Origin: Vibrio tubiashii
GTDB taxonomy: Bacteria; Pseudomonadota; Gammaproteobacteria; Enterobacterales; Vibrionaceae
Length of the DNA stretch: 64,000 nucleotides
Reading direction: 5' to 3'
NCBI GenBank assembly: GCA_000775715.1
Contig: JRWQ01000008.1
Span: 310,001 to 374,000, forward strand
Positions 18,845-30,624 of the stretch are shown piece after piece. The notes under the pieces are model-generated. The model searched no databases, was not told the DNA's origin, and was given only the letters and a program-made list of their open reading frames with translations. The position numbers and the translations under genes were made by a program. Each line of letters starts with the position of its first letter. Positions within the stretch are counted from its first letter, which is position 1.

Positions 18845-19423
18845 CTATTTACCTAATGCTTCTTTATAGTGTTCACGGCACACTGATACATAGCGGTCAT
18901 TACCACCAATCGCGACTTGGTCACCCTCTTTAATAGCAACGCCGTGCTCGTCAGTTCGAATCACCATGTTCGCCTTACGACCACAGTGACAAATAGTTTT
19001 CAGCTCAATCAGCTTATCAGCCCACGACAGAAGATATTTACTGCCTTCGAACAGCTCACCCAAGAAATCGGTTCTTAATCCGTAACACAGTACTGGAATA
19101 TGCAGTTTATCCACCACTTCCGTCAATTGGTAAACTTGCTCTTTACTCAGGAACTGACACTCGTCAACCAAAATACAGTGACGCTTTTCCACTTCGTTTA
19201 ACGCAGCAATCTCTTGATAAAGATTAGATTCCGCATTGAACAGTTGCGCGTCTGACTGCAAGCCAATACGTGAACTCACTTTACCTACACCATAGCGGTC
19301 ATCAAGTGCGGCGGTGAAAATCACCGGGTTCATACCACGCTCTTGATAATTAAAAGAAGATTGAAGAAGAGTGGTTGATTTACCCGCATTCATAGCCGAG
19401 TAATAGAAGTACATCTGAGCCAC
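18845..19423 (-). CDS. tdk: Thymidine kinase Tdk
   Basis: Type II thymidine kinase of the dTTP salvage route, 192 residues. The P-loop is [13 protein letters not shown] (about 8-20), the Walker-B-like segment [11 protein letters not shown] follows, and C-terminal zinc-binding cysteines are in ICHCGRKA and SVCREHY. Length equals the family norm (about 190-205). It lies downstream of cysS but behind a terminator. Confidence 0.95.
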   Translation of the reverse strand: MAQMYFYYSAMNAGKSTTLLQSSFNYQERGMNPVIFTAALDDRYGVGKVSSRIGLQSDAQLFNAESNLYQEIAALNEVEKRHCILVDECQFLSKEQVYQLTEVVDKLHIPVLCYGLRTDFLGELFEGSKYLLSWADKLIELKTICHCGRKANMVIRTDEHGVAIKEGDQVAIGGNDRYVSVCREHYKEALGK

Positions 19424-19457
19424 TATTTATTTCCCGTATTATAAGATTATAAAATTT

Positions 19458-19491
19458 ATACAAAAGGGCTGAATTATCAGCCCTTTTGTTT
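19458..19491 (-). terminator. Terminator after cysS
   Basis: Minus-strand stem AAAAGGGCTGA / TCAGCCCTTTT, located between cysS and tdk, so the two are largely separate units. Confidence 0.85.
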
Positions 19492-19505
19492 AATTGGTAT
19501 TACGA

Positions 19506-20888
19506 TTACTTACGACGCCAAGTTGTGCCTTCAGCACCGTCTTCTAGCACAATACCCATCTCTGTTAGCTTGTCGCGTGCCATGTCGGCATTCGCCCAAT
19601 CTTTAGCCGCGCGAGAATCATTACGCAGTTTAATTAACGCCTCGATCTCTGCCACTTCGTCGTCGTTGCCTGCATCCCCTTTCAGGAAGGCTTCTGGATC
19701 TTGGTAAAGAATACCAATCACGTCTGCAAGCTCACGCATTAGCGAGCCAAGCGCACTTGCCGAAGCAACATCTTCTGCTTTAACGCGGTTAATTTCACGC
19801 GCCATATCGAACAGTACTGAGTATGCTTCTGGCGTGTTAAAGTCATCGTTCATCGCTTCAGTAAAACGGCTCACGTACTCTTCACCGCCTGCTGCTGGTG
19901 TCGATAAGTCCAAACCACGCAGTGAAGTGTATAAACGCTCTAAGGAAGCACGCGCTTGATTTAGGTTCTCTTCACTGTAGTTAAGCTGGCTACGGTAGTG
20001 ACCCGACATTAGGAAGTAGCGCACTGTTTCAGCATCGTAGTGACCTAATACATCACGGATAGTGAAGAAGTTACCCAGTGACTTAGACATTTTCTCACGG
20101 TCAACCATCACCATACCGCTGTGCATCCAAGTGTTCACATACTCAGTACCATGTGCACAGCATGATTGCGCAATTTCGTTCTCATGGTGTGGGAACTGAA
20201 GATCTGAACCGCCGCCGTGAATATCAAAATGGTTGCCAAGAATTGATGAATTCATTGCAGAACACTCTATGTGCCAACCAGGACGACCAGGCCCCCAAGG
20301 CGACTCCCAAGTCGGCTCGCCTGGCTTAGACATTTTCCATAATACGAAATCGAGTGAACTGCGTTTAGCACTTTCAATCTCAACACGAGCACCAGCTTGT
20401 AGCTGCTCTAGGTCTTGACGAGAAAGCTTACCGTAATCATCATACTTAGCGATTTCGAACATCACGTCGCCATTATCAGCAACATAAGCAAAACCACGTT
20501 CAATGAGCTTTTCAACCAGCTCAATAATCTCTTTGATGTATTCTGTCGCTCGTGGCTCGATGTCAGGACGCTTCATATTTAGCGCATCGAAATCGGCATG
20601 CATTTCACCAATTAAACGCTCGGTCAGCGAATCACATGTTTCACCATTTTCGTTCGCACGTTTGATGATTTTATCGTCGATATCAGTGATGTTGCGCACG
20701 AAAGTTAGGTCGTAACCCAAGTAGCGCAAGTAACGAGAAACCACATCGAAAGAAACGAAAGTACGGCCATGACCAATATGACAGAGATCATAGATGGTTA
20801 CCCCACAGACATACATGCCAACTTTGCCAGCATTGATTGGTTTGAATTCCTCTTTCTGTCGTGTGAGTGTGTTATATATCTTTAACAT
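19506..20888 (-). CDS. cysS: Cysteinyl-tRNA synthetase CysS
   Basis: Class I aminoacyl-tRNA synthetase, 460 residues. The zinc-binding [18 protein letters not shown] contains the HIGH-type motif (HIGH), the second zinc segment is GWHIECSAM and [10 protein letters not shown], and the KMSKS loop is present as [17 protein letters not shown] anticodon-binding domain fills the C-terminal third. Divergent from ppiB, the same neighbour as in E. coli. Confidence 0.97.
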   Translation of the reverse strand: MLKIYNTLTRQKEEFKPINAGKVGMYVCGVTIYDLCHIGHGRTFVSFDVVSRYLRYLGYDLTFVRNITDIDDKIIKRANENGETCDSLTERLIGEMHADFDALNMKRPDIEPRATEYIKEIIELVEKLIERGFAYVADNGDVMFEIAKYDDYGKLSRQDLEQLQAGARVEIESAKRSSLDFVLWKMSKPGEPTWESPWGPGRPGWHIECSAMNSSILGNHFDIHGGGSDLQFPHHENEIAQSCCAHGTEYVNTWMHSGMVMVDREKMSKSLGNFFTIRDVLGHYDAETVRYFLMSGHYRSQLNYSEENLNQARASLERLYTSLRGLDLSTPAAGGEEYVSRFTEAMNDDFNTPEAYSVLFDMAREINRVKAEDVASASALGSLMRELADVIGILYQDPEAFLKGDAGNDDEVAEIEALIKLRNDSRAAKDWANADMARDKLTEMGIVLEDGAEGTTWRRK

Positions 20889-21090
20889 GATCTCTTTCTA
20901 ATTTTTTAGTCAAACAAAATAGTGGTTCAGTATATCAATTCACACACTATTAGGTAATCCCTCAAATGCGCAAAAAGGCGCCATTAACACCTATACTCAG
21001 GTCTCAACCCTTACTTTTCACGTATTAATGTCAGAAAAGTTACGTTAGAATCTTGGCTTCAGAGCAAAAACACAGCTAAAGGAAAAAATC

Positions 21091-21585
21091 ATGATCACCC
21101 TTCACACTAATTTTGGTGACATCAAAATCCAACTCAACGAAGAAAAAGCACCAGAAACATGTGCAAACTTCCTACAGTACTGCCGTGATGGTTTTTACGA
21201 CAACACACTATTCCACCGTGTTATCGATGGTTTCATGATTCAAGGTGGTGGCATGGAGTCTGGCCTAAAAGAGAAGGCGACTCGCGCTCCAATTAAAAAC
21301 GAAGCAAACAACGGCCTTAGCAACAAAGTAGGTACACTTGCTATGGCTCGCACTATGGAACCGCACTCTGCGAGTTCTCAGTTCTTCATCAATGTTAACA
21401 ACAATACTTTCCTAGACTTCCGCAGCGAAAGCCTAGATGGTTGGGGCTACTGTGTCTTCGCTGAAGTTGTTGAAGGCATGGAAATCGTCAACAAGATCAA
21501 AGGTGTAAGTACAGGTTCTTACGGCATGCACCAAGATGTTCCACTGGAAGACGTACTGATCACTGGTACCACAATCGAAGAATAA
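21091..21585 (+). CDS. ppiB: Peptidyl-prolyl cis-trans isomerase B (cyclophilin)
   Basis: A 164-residue cytoplasmic cyclophilin without signal peptide. Active-site blocks are [34 protein letters not shown] and [16 protein letters not shown]. It catalyses proline isomerisation during folding. RBS AAAGGA upstream. Precedes lpxH, as in other gammaproteobacteria, but a terminator lies between. Confidence 0.96.
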   Translation: MITLHTNFGDIKIQLNEEKAPETCANFLQYCRDGFYDNTLFHRVIDGFMIQGGGMESGLKEKATRAPIKNEANNGLSNKVGTLAMARTMEPHSASSQFFINVNNNTFLDFRSESLDGWGYCVFAEVVEGMEIVNKIKGVSTGSYGMHQDVPLEDVLITGTTIEE

Positions 21586-21591
21586 TCCCTA

Positions 21592-21622
21592 TAAAAGAGA
21601 GCGCGTTATGCGCTCTCTTGCG
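21592..21622 (+). terminator. Terminator-like hairpin between ppiB and lpxH
   Basis: AAGAGAGCGC / GCGCTCTCTT stem with GTTAT loop. The U-run is short and lpxH begins only 9 bases later, so partial read-through into lpxH is likely. Confidence 0.65.
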
Positions 21623-21630
21623 ATCTTACT

Positions 21631-22359
21631 ATGACCACACTTTTTATTTCTGATCTACACCTTTCCCCTGCTCGTCCTGACATCACTGAGTGTTTCGTTC
21701 GTTTTATGCGTGAAGAAGCAATACATGCTGAAGCATTGTATGTGCTTGGAGACTTGTTCGAATTTTGGATTGGCGACGACGACCGCTCAGATTTTGCGTG
21801 TTCGATACGCGATGAATTTAAAGCGCTTACCGATAGCGGTATCCCATGTTTTTTTACCCAAGGAAATCGTGACTTTCTCGTCGGCAACCGGTTTAGTCAC
21901 CAGACCGGCGTAAAATTACTCGGTGATGAAACCGTCATCGATTTATACGGGCGTAGAGCCGTTATCCTGCATGGCGATACTCTCTGTACCCAAGATGTGA
22001 AGTACCTCGAATACCGCGCTAAAGTCCACCAGCCATGGTTGCAGTGGGTGTTCAATCGTATTCCAATGCTCATTAAAAAGAAGATTGTCAATAAGGTTCA
22101 ATCTGATATAAAAACAGAGAAACAGACGAAGTCACTCGACATCATGGACGTGACTCAAAGCGAAGTTGAAAACGTAATGCGTAGTCACGACGTAGATCTA
22201 ATGATCCATGGTCACACCCATAGACCTAACGTCCATTCCTTCCGAGTCGACAATTCAGACTATACTCGTATTGTATTAGGTGATTGGTATACACAAGGAT
22301 CAGTTTTGGTTTACGATCAGCACGGATTTGAGTTACAACAGCGACCTTTTGCAGGCTAA
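21631..22359 (+). CDS. lpxH: UDP-2,3-diacylglucosamine diphosphatase LpxH
   Basis: LpxH cleaves UDP-2,3-diacylglucosamine to lipid X in lipid A synthesis. The 242-residue calcineurin-type metallophosphoesterase has all metal motifs: DLHL (7-10), [25 protein letters not shown] and HGHTHRP. Length matches E. coli LpxH (240). No obvious strong RBS, consistent with expression from the ppiB transcript. Confidence 0.95.
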   Translation: MTTLFISDLHLSPARPDITECFVRFMREEAIHAEALYVLGDLFEFWIGDDDRSDFACSIRDEFKALTDSGIPCFFTQGNRDFLVGNRFSHQTGVKLLGDETVIDLYGRRAVILHGDTLCTQDVKYLEYRAKVHQPWLQWVFNRIPMLIKKKIVNKVQSDIKTEKQTKSLDIMDVTQSEVENVMRSHDVDLMIHGHTHRPNVHSFRVDNSDYTRIVLGDWYTQGSVLVYDQHGFELQQRPFAG

Positions 22360-22439
22360 ATCACTTAATTTTACAGTTATTTAGTTCATTCTTAATTAGC
22401 AGATAAATATTGTCACTTTAAACTGAAAGCGGATAGACC

Positions 22440-23657
22440 TTGAAATACTCATACATCGCTAGACAACCTATCTTAGATAGCAACAAGCAAACGATTGGCT
22501 ACGAGCTTCTGTTCCGGGATGGTCCACAGAACACATTCCCTGAAATCGATCCTGAGCAAGCGACCAGTCGCTTGTTGTCCGATCACTTCTTATCTACGCA
22601 TTATGAAACGCTAGGCGACAAACTTGGGTTTGTTAACTTTCCTTACCAAAGCTTAATTAATAAGGTTCCAACCCTATTTCCATCGGACAACCTAGTGGTC
22701 GAAATCTTAGAGGATTGCCAACCGACTAAAGAGTTGCTAGCAGCCGTTAAAGAGATGGCAAAATCGGGCTATAAAATCGCGCTTGATGATTTCATTCCAA
22801 GCAAAGAGTGGCGGGCTTTCCTACCCTACGTCTCGATTATTAAATTCGATATTCGCCAAGTACCGATTGAAAAAGCGCGTAATTTCATTCTGCGTTTATC
22901 AGGCACCAGCATTAAGTTTCTTGCCGAAAAAGTGGAAACTTATCAAGAGTTTGACCAAGCCAAACAAGCTGGCTTTGAATATTTCCAGGGCTACTTTTTT
23001 AGTAAACCAGAAATGATCACTCGAAAATCGCTTGAACCCTCGTTTATGACAGTCATTCAGCTTCTTACTGAGATTTCAAAGCAAGACATGGACTATGAGT
23101 CTATCGAATCTCTGATTAGTAAAGATGTCACCCTGTCATACAAACTATTGTCTTTCGTCAACTCATCATCGATTGTTCAAACTAAGATCCAGTCGTTTAA
23201 ACAAGCACTGGTCTATTTAGGTGAAGATAAGCTGCGTAAATTTATCTCTTTGGTTTCACTCGCTTCAACCCAAGATAGTAAGCCAGATTACTTGTATGGG
23301 TTATCTATTCAGCGAGCGCGTTATTGTGAACTTCTCGCCTCTCGCTTGGACGTTAAGCTTGAATCGGGCCTAGCCTTCTTAACTGGCATGTTCTCGCTAC
23401 TCGATAGCCTGTTGGATAGGCCACTAGAACAGATTGTCGACGAAATTTCCGTCGACGAGTCAATTAAACTCGCAATCACCGATAATGTCGGCATACTAGG
23501 CGAAATTTTAATGCTCACCAAAGCGTATGAGCAAGCCGAGTGGGAAGAAGTTCGCCGTCATAGTGATTCCATTGGTGTTGACGAAGTCGTATTAAGTGAA
23601 TGCTACGACGCCTCTGTGAAATGGACAGCGGATCTTCTTTCTGTAAAAACCAGTTAA
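22440..23657 (+). CDS. EAL and HDOD domain protein (YuxH type), TTG start
   Basis: The 405-residue protein has an N-terminal EAL-like domain (1-200) and a C-terminal HDOD domain (about 205-390). It opens with [26 protein letters not shown], the usual beginning of this family, which places the start at the TTG at 22440. Many EAL ligands remain (ELLFR, FVNF, VEILED, ALDDF, IKFDI, AEKVE, FQGYFF), but loop 6 (DDFGTG) is DDFIPS. Some such proteins still act as c-di-GMP phosphodiesterases and others do not; activity is unresolved. Followed 11 bases later by ychJ. Confidence 0.85.
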   Translation: MKYSYIARQPILDSNKQTIGYELLFRDGPQNTFPEIDPEQATSRLLSDHFLSTHYETLGDKLGFVNFPYQSLINKVPTLFPSDNLVVEILEDCQPTKELLAAVKEMAKSGYKIALDDFIPSKEWRAFLPYVSIIKFDIRQVPIEKARNFILRLSGTSIKFLAEKVETYQEFDQAKQAGFEYFQGYFFSKPEMITRKSLEPSFMTVIQLLTEISKQDMDYESIESLISKDVTLSYKLLSFVNSSSIVQTKIQSFKQALVYLGEDKLRKFISLVSLASTQDSKPDYLYGLSIQRARYCELLASRLDVKLESGLAFLTGMFSLLDSLLDRPLEQIVDEISVDESIKLAITDNVGILGEILMLTKAYEQAEWEEVRRHSDSIGVDEVVLSECYDASVKWTADLLSVKTS

Positions 23658-23668
23658 ATGGAGTTTTT

Positions 23669-24178
23669 ATGAAAGCGTGTCCTTGTGGTTCTTCAAAGGA
23701 ATACCGTCAGTGTTGCGAGCCTATCCATAGAGATCATGCACTCGCCAACACTCCAGAGCAGTTGATGCGTTCGCGATACTCTGCCCACGTGAAAGGATTG
23801 GTTGACTACGTCGTTGATACTTACCACCCGAGCTGCCAAGCGGAAAATGAGCGCGAAGCGATTGCTGAGTCAATTGATAGCGATTGGTGTGGATTAGAAA
23901 TCCTAAGTTCAGAACCAAGTGATAATGACACTGAAGGTTTCGTGACGTTTAAAGCCTACTTTAACCAGGGCGGCGAACAGTTTTGCTTGCAAGAACGTTC
24001 TAGATTCATCAGAGAGCGTGGCTTATGGTTTTACATCGATGGCACTTTTACAGAGCAACAGCCCGAACAAGCAGCGCAAGATCATAGGCTAACTCAGCCG
24101 ATGCAAAGCTTGAAGGTTGGTCGCAACGACCCGTGTATCTGCGGTAGCGGAAAGAAGTTCAAGAAATGCTGTGGCTAA
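23669..24178 (+). CDS. ychJ: YchJ family SEC-C protein (UPF0225)
   Basis: The 169-residue protein carries two SEC-C zinc motifs, one at each end ([13 protein letters not shown] at 4-16 and [14 protein letters not shown] at the C terminus), around an NTF2-like middle domain. This is the YchJ architecture; the biochemical role is unknown. Start at 23669 is supported by GGAG just upstream and by the N-terminal SEC-C motif of the family. Likely cotranscribed with the EAL-HDOD gene (11-base gap). Confidence 0.88.
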   Translation: MKACPCGSSKEYRQCCEPIHRDHALANTPEQLMRSRYSAHVKGLVDYVVDTYHPSCQAENEREAIAESIDSDWCGLEILSSEPSDNDTEGFVTFKAYFNQGGEQFCLQERSRFIRERGLWFYIDGTFTEQQPEQAAQDHRLTQPMQSLKVGRNDPCICGSGKKFKKCCG

Positions 24179-24193
24179 GGAACTTAAAGCAGA

Positions 24194-24225
24194 ACAAGGC
24201 AGGATCATATCCTGCCTTTTTATTC
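24194..24225 (+). terminator. Terminator after ychJ
   Basis: AGGCAGGA / TCCTGCCT stem, TCATA loop and T-run, between convergent ychJ and yeaC. Confidence 0.88.
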
Positions 24226-24226
24226 A

Positions 24227-24508
24227 TTATTCGTTTGGATTAACTCGAACGATATCTTCCTGACCAGAGTGGAATTGCTTCTTGAGTTCTGCTTTTGATT
24301 TAAAGCTAATCTCTCCGCCTTTGGCTACCGTCATATGCTGAGCTTCAGCGTTATGTTTAGATTGATACAACATCACAGCTTGCATACAAGAGTCTCGCTG
24401 CTGTTGCGAAAGTGGGGTACCCTCAGGCCACTTACCTGTTTCTACAGCGAAAAGTAGACGCTCATACGCCTCTGGTGTGATAGCGTCAATTAACTGCTCT
24501 GCGTCCAT
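24227..24508 (-). CDS. yeaC: YeaC family protein (DUF1315)
   Basis: A 93-residue protein, MDAEQLIDAITPEAYERLLFAVETGKWPEG, with MQAVMLYQSKHN and SKAELKKQF, matching DUF1315/YeaC. Function unknown. In E. coli yeaC and msrB are adjacent beside gapA; here the same genes are close, with the DUF2989 lipoprotein between yeaC and msrB. Confidence 0.85.
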   Translation of the reverse strand: MDAEQLIDAITPEAYERLLFAVETGKWPEGTPLSQQQRDSCMQAVMLYQSKHNAEAQHMTVAKGGEISFKSKAELKKQFHSGQEDIVRVNPNE

Positions 24509-24613
24509 AGTCTATCCTTAAAGTCAGTCGCAATACGCGCACCTTAACTGGCTTGTTGGCGCAGTCAAGATAACAATAATGAATAAGTGTAACGGATCAC
24601 AAGCAACAACAGT

Positions 24614-25435
24614 ATGAAGACCTTAAATTTACTCACTCTCCTCGGCATCTCCTTGAGTCTTACGGGATGTTTCGAAACCAATAAAAACACCGAGCAACTG
24701 TGTGAAAACAATCCTGCGCTTCAATGTGAACGCCTAAACATGGGAGACGGTCAGTGCCGAGTGCCAAGAACCAATCTAGCCTGGCATCGTTTCGAGGTGC
24801 TAAAAGACCCAAGTGATTTGAATCGAATTCAAGAATATAAACTTGTGGCAGAATATAAGAAATGTTTAGAACTCGCTTCCCAGATTCAGCCAATCGATCA
24901 GTCTGCTCTCAAGCAGCAACGCTTTAATGCACTGGTTAATGCAGGCGATGACCTAGAGACAATTGTCGCGACCTTATCTAAATCGCGATCACCAGAATCC
25001 CTTTACTTCCTTTGGAGCCAAACGGGCAGTGATGATGCACGGCGTAGTTTCCTCCAACTAGAAGGGAGTTCAGCACTCGAAAGCGCTGAAATGCAGTATG
25101 CACTAGCAACCTTCTACACTAGCAGAGACCAACAGAAAACTCGCCAACTTCTGATTCACGCTTTGGAACTGACTAATGGCAGCAACATTAACAACGAAGT
25201 TTTTAAAACTCTGGCGAGCACTACCTACAACCTCGGGATGAAGAAAGAAGCTTACATTTGGACCATGGTCGCGAAAAACTATGAGGTGCCTATTGCTTCA
25301 GAAACTGAACTGCAACTTCTATACGGCTTTAGTGACAGTATTTATCAACAACTGGATGATATTGCAGATGATATTGCAGATGCAGTAAAAAGTGGTGAGT
25401 TTAGGGCGTCAATGGTGCCTAAATTGAAACCTTAA
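24614..25435 (+). CDS. DUF2989 lipoprotein
   Basis: The 273-residue protein begins with a lipoprotein signal peptide, MKTLNLLTLLGISLSLTGCF, with lipidated Cys19, followed by a mature domain rich in helices and a region (about 125-230) that reads like short TPR/Sel1-type repeats. It matches the Vibrionaceae DUF2989 family; no function is known. Asn/Phe after the cysteine rather than Asp suggests outer-membrane sorting (inference). Confidence 0.8.
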   Translation: MKTLNLLTLLGISLSLTGCFETNKNTEQLCENNPALQCERLNMGDGQCRVPRTNLAWHRFEVLKDPSDLNRIQEYKLVAEYKKCLELASQIQPIDQSALKQQRFNALVNAGDDLETIVATLSKSRSPESLYFLWSQTGSDDARRSFLQLEGSSALESAEMQYALATFYTSRDQQKTRQLLIHALELTNGSNINNEVFKTLASTTYNLGMKKEAYIWTMVAKNYEVPIASETELQLLYGFSDSIYQQLDDIADDIADAVKSGEFRASMVPKLKP

Positions 25436-25456
25436 ACAAATGAAAGGATGAAACAT

Positions 25457-25487
25457 GAAGCGGTGATTAAATCACCGCTTTTTTATG
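25457..25487. terminator. Terminator between DUF2989 gene and msrB
   Basis: AAGCGGTGA / TCACCGCTT stem with a following T-run; it overlaps the 3' end of convergent msrB by a few bases. Confidence 0.85.
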
Positions 25488-25887
25488 AATTGTTGAAAAT
25501 TAACGACACTGAGTTAACACAGAAGCGTTCACCCGTTGTTTTCGGTCCATCGGGAAAAATGTGACCCAAATGGCTATCACAAGCCGCGCATCTTATTTCG
25601 GTACGCACCATTCCGTGACTCAGATCTTCTAAATAGCGAATAGCCTCACTAGAAATTGGGGCATCAAAACTTGGCCAACCGCAACCTGAATCGTACTTAC
25701 TATCAGAGCTAAATAGAGGGGCATTGCAGCAAGTACACGAATAAACACCTGTCTGCTTGTTATGTAGCAGCTTCCCACTAAATGGGGCCTCAGTCCCCTG
25801 CTTACGGCAAACTCGATACTCTTCCTCTGACAACACTTCACGCCAGTGCTCATCAGGCTTGACGACTTTACCTCTACTCTCATTCAC
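25483..25887 (-). CDS. msrB: Peptide-methionine (R)-S-oxide reductase MsrB
   Basis: MsrB reduces methionine-R-sulfoxide in proteins. Visible are EAPFSGKLL, zinc-binding CTCCNAPLF and [19 protein letters not shown], and the catalytic cysteine in RFCVNSVSL. The start is uncertain: the frame is open to 25980 (165 aa), an ATG at 25911 lacks a good RBS, and the GTG at 25887 has GGAG 10 bases upstream and gives 134 residues, close to the family norm. I chose the last. Divergent from gapA, as in E. coli. Confidence 0.88.
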   Translation of the reverse strand: MNESRGKVVKPDEHWREVLSEEEYRVCRKQGTEAPFSGKLLHNKQTGVYSCTCCNAPLFSSDSKYDSGCGWPSFDAPISSEAIRYLEDLSHGMVRTEIRCAACDSHLGHIFPDGPKTTGERFCVNSVSLIFNNS

Positions 25888-25911
25888 GCCAACAAATCTC
25901 CATATTCTCAT

Positions 25912-27219
<1,308 letters not shown>

Positions 27220-27254
27220 TCATTACTTTAAGATAAGCGTTTAGCGCAGAATCT

Positions 27255-27287
27255 TGTAAAAGGCGGCTCTCGAGTCGCCTTTTTTGT
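27255..27287 (+). terminator. Terminator after gapA
   Basis: AAAAGGCG / CGCCTTTT stem with T-run, about 37 bases past the gapA stop. Confidence 0.88.
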
Positions 27288-27345
27288 ATCTGGAATTTGA
27301 GAGCATGCACACCAATCTATGCTCTCCCTGCGATAGGAAACATAC

Positions 27346-28224
27346 ATGGATTTTAATACTCTCCCTGCCCTTACGGTACTTTCTGACAACGTGACGATTG
27401 TTGAAGTTGACCAGGTAAAAGTAGTTCGTGTCATTCATGAAAAAGCAACAGCCGGTATTGCCTTACACGGTGGGCATGTCATTTCATTCAAGCCGCAAGG
27501 TCAAGAAGATCTGATTTGGATGAGCGAACAAACAATCTTTGATGGAAAAGCGGCACTTCGTGGTGGTATTCCTGTCTGCTGGCCTTGGTTTGGTCGTATT
27601 GCCGCCCCTGCACACGGTTTTGCGCGTACCAGCGAGTGGACGCTACTTGAACATCGTGAGAACGAAAAAGGCGTCATCATTGAACTTGGCTTACTACCTA
27701 GCGAACAAACGCTGGCTGTTTGGCCACATCAGTTCCAAGCTCACCTGTTGGTTGAAATTGGTGATGAGCTAAAAGTAACATTGGATGTCACCAATACTGA
27801 TGACCAATCTTGGACCTTCAGCGGTGCACTTCATACTTACCTAAACGTAGCTGACATTCACACCACTAAAACAACAGGTATGGGCGCAGAGTACATCGAT
27901 AGCCTCCTAGAGGATAAAATTTGCCAAGGCGGTAAAGAGCTCTTACTGACTGATACCATTGACCGCGTATACACCAGACCAGAAACGGTAATCAATGTCG
28001 ACGACGGCACTCGTACTATTAACATTGAAAACCAAGGCCACAATTCAGCAGTGCTTTGGAACCCGTGGGCGGAAGGCGCTAAAGGTATGGCTGATATGCA
28101 GGATGATGGTTACAAAACCATGCTATGCGTAGAGTCAACACTGCACGCACCATCTATTGAGGCGGGCAAAACTCTGCAACCCGGTGAAAGCCACCAGCTA
28201 GCTACAACTATTTCCGCTAAGTAA
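27346..28224 (+). CDS. yeaD: D-hexose-6-phosphate mutarotase YeaD
   Basis: The 292-residue aldose-1-epimerase-fold protein has RGGIPVCWPWFG, HGFARTSEW and FSGALHTYLNVADI, diagnostic for YeaD-like glucose-6-phosphate 1-epimerases. It interconverts alpha and beta anomers of hexose-6-phosphates. It follows gapA, as in E. coli, but behind a terminator. Confidence 0.9.
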   Translation: MDFNTLPALTVLSDNVTIVEVDQVKVVRVIHEKATAGIALHGGHVISFKPQGQEDLIWMSEQTIFDGKAALRGGIPVCWPWFGRIAAPAHGFARTSEWTLLEHRENEKGVIIELGLLPSEQTLAVWPHQFQAHLLVEIGDELKVTLDVTNTDDQSWTFSGALHTYLNVADIHTTKTTGMGAEYIDSLLEDKICQGGKELLLTDTIDRVYTRPETVINVDDGTRTINIENQGHNSAVLWNPWAEGAKGMADMQDDGYKTMLCVESTLHAPSIEAGKTLQPGESHQLATTISAK

Positions 28225-28227
28225 GCT

Positions 28228-28264
28228 AGATGCCGTGAGTAAACTATCTCACGGCATCTCCCCT
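28228..28264 (+). terminator. Terminator after yeaD
   Basis: GATGCCGTGAG / CTCACGGCATC is a perfect 11-bp stem, followed by a CCCCTTTT tract. Confidence 0.75.
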
Positions 28265-28457
28265 TTTCGAAATAAATCCTGTGAACCTCCGGTCTTACTA
28301 CTCTGGGCTAAGTGTCCGCTTTCGTTAAATCTCCGTTATCTATAAAATTGTTAATACAAATCAATTCTTGCCATTTCATAACTTGAGAATATGCATTGCG
28401 CAAATACCTATCACTTTTAATGATAAAAAGCGTCTATTACAGACAGGATAATTAGAA

Positions 28458-30494
28458 ATGTTCGAAAAACTCAAAAACCAAAGTGTCGGTTTCCAGCTAA
28501 AGTTGGTGATATTACTTTGCTTAATAGTTTCATTTGCGGGCACAGCGACTCTCGTTTACCGCAACGCTTCCAGTGTACTTTTAGATAAGACCCTTAAAAC
28601 GCATCAGTCAGAAGTGGAAGCAATGGCCATGACTATTGCAGGTCAATTTAACGCGTATCTTCACACCGCCAAAGTACTAGAATCTACTTTTAGAAACGGC
28701 TACCTTGCTGGTGTCTATATCGAAGACTATGAGGTTGATTTTAATGGTAAGTCGATTCCAAACATTACCCAATATGGTGAAAGTTTAATTGGTGATACCA
28801 AACTGGTCGATAGCTTTACCCGCGACACTGGCGCAGTAGCAACAATCTTCGCTCCATTCAACGGTGACTTTATTCGCGTCTCTACCTCTTTGAAAAATCC
28901 TTCTGGGCAGCGAGTTGTCGGTACCGCATTAGGCAAAAAACATCCAGGGTACAGTCAACTAATCAGCGGCCAACCTTACTATGCTCAGGTGAAGCTGTTT
29001 GGTGAAAGCTACATCACCTATTATGCGCCAATCAAAAATGCATCGGGCAAGGTAACAGGTCTGTCGTTTATCGGCCTACCTGTCGAGCAAGCGACACAAA
29101 ACCTTTTCAACTCATTAGAGTCCATCACATGGGGTGATACTGGCTACACAATTGTTGTAGATAATCAACAAGACAATTTAGGCAAATACCTCCTCCACCC
29201 TATTCATGACGAGAGCTCACCATCTATTATCGAGCTCTCTGATTACGATGGAAACAAACCATTCCATCAAATTTTTGAGCAAGAAAGTGGCCTTATCCGC
29301 TACCCATTTAAATACCAAGATACTGTTGGTGAAAAGTACCTGGTGTACACGGAAGTGCCCGGTTGGGACTGGAAGTTGCTTGGCGGTACATTCATTTCTG
29401 AGGTGACCAAAGAAAGCAATACACTGCTCAAGCTAATCATTACCATCGCCTCTATCGTCGCCGTCGTTACCTTTATCATCTTAACCGTGTTCCTAAACCG
29501 TAGCCTGAAGCCATTAACTGTACTAAATGGCTATATGACTAGGCTTGCTAAAGGTGAAGTGAGCATCGATATTCCTTCTTCAGGCAAAGACTCTAACAAC
29601 GAAATCACCAACCTAAGCAACGGGGTAGCCAATATGGCTACCCAATTAAATAGCCTAGTTAGTGAGATTCGAACAACCAGTGACTCAGTACAAACAGCAT
29701 CACAAAGTGTTTCTAATGACGCTCAACGTAACTTGAGCCAATCCGACCTTCAGCAAGAGCAGGTTGAGCAAGTCGCTACCGCAATCGAAGAGATGGCATC
29801 TTCTGCTCAAGCGGTCGCTCAACAAGTTGAAGCGATTGCCGAGAACGTACGCTTAACCAATCAAGATAGTCAGTCCGGTCTCGAGGTTGTGGAAACAGTA
29901 TGTATTGATGTCGCACAGCTCAATGATCAACTCGACAATTCAGCGAAAGCCATTGAACAGGTAAACCTTGATAGCGAAGCCATTCAAACCGTCACTAAAA
30001 TGATCGATGAGATCGCTGAGCAAACCAACCTCTTGGCCCTCAACGCTGCAATTGAAGCGGCTCGTGCTGGTGAACAAGGACGCGGATTTGCAGTCGTTGC
30101 TGATGAAGTTCGCACCCTAGCCCATCGAACTCAAACTTCGGTTAAAGATGTTGTTACGATTATTGATAAGCTTAAGGAATCAACAGGCAATGCCGTCCAA
30201 TTGATGAACGAGAGCCAAGTCAACGCCAATCAAGTATTAGATAAGGCGCAAGAAGCGGGTGAAGCACTTGAAGCCATTGCATCTCAAGTACAAGCGATTG
30301 CTGGTCAAGCCGATACCATTGCAGCGACCTCTGAAGAGCAAGCGAATGTGTCTCAAGAGATTGCCGCCAATGCCAACTCGATCAGTGAGTTGAACCGAGA
30401 AAGCCGTGAAACAAGTGCGAAAACGACAGATAGCGCCGACCACTTAAACAAGCAAGCTTCTTCCTTGAAGCAGCAAGTAGATTTCTTCCACTAA
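28458..30494 (+). CDS. Methyl-accepting chemotaxis protein with Cache sensor
   Basis: A 678-residue chemoreceptor: first membrane segment at about 15-36, a large periplasmic Cache-type sensor (about 40-320, with fused-Cache features such as [20 protein letters not shown] and [11 protein letters not shown]), second membrane segment at about 325-348, HAMP, then the cytoplasmic signalling domain with the hairpin tip [32 protein letters not shown]. No CheR-docking pentapeptide at the C terminus (ends KQQVDFFH). Ligand unknown. Monocistronic. Confidence 0.93.
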   Translation: MFEKLKNQSVGFQLKLVILLCLIVSFAGTATLVYRNASSVLLDKTLKTHQSEVEAMAMTIAGQFNAYLHTAKVLESTFRNGYLAGVYIEDYEVDFNGKSIPNITQYGESLIGDTKLVDSFTRDTGAVATIFAPFNGDFIRVSTSLKNPSGQRVVGTALGKKHPGYSQLISGQPYYAQVKLFGESYITYYAPIKNASGKVTGLSFIGLPVEQATQNLFNSLESITWGDTGYTIVVDNQQDNLGKYLLHPIHDESSPSIIELSDYDGNKPFHQIFEQESGLIRYPFKYQDTVGEKYLVYTEVPGWDWKLLGGTFISEVTKESNTLLKLIITIASIVAVVTFIILTVFLNRSLKPLTVLNGYMTRLAKGEVSIDIPSSGKDSNNEITNLSNGVANMATQLNSLVSEIRTTSDSVQTASQSVSNDAQRNLSQSDLQQEQVEQVATAIEEMASSAQAVAQQVEAIAENVRLTNQDSQSGLEVVETVCIDVAQLNDQLDNSAKAIEQVNLDSEAIQTVTKMIDEIAEQTNLLALNAAIEAARAGEQGRGFAVVADEVRTLAHRTQTSVKDVVTIIDKLKESTGNAVQLMNESQVNANQVLDKAQEAGEALEAIASQVQAIAGQADTIAATSEEQANVSQEIAANANSISELNRESRETSAKTTDSADHLNKQASSLKQQVDFFH

Positions 30495-30513
30495 ATCATG
30501 CTTTCAACAATCA

Positions 30514-30546
30514 TACAGGCGGCACTCAGGTGCTGCCTTTTTTGTT
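30514..30546 (+). terminator. Terminator after the chemoreceptor
   Basis: AGGCGGCAC / GTGCTGCCT stem (one G-U pair), then a T-run. Confidence 0.85.
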
Positions 30547-30624
30547 TGCGAAATCGCTAGCTCGCTAGTGTGGCTTCGCACTTCCTGATAAACTCCGCGT
30601 TGTTAGTTCCCACATGAGCCTGTT

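Noticed and set aside
27228..27438. Two small minus-strand ORFs between gapA and yeaD
   Set aside because: They span the gapA terminator and the yeaD 5' end, and show no RBS or coding signature.
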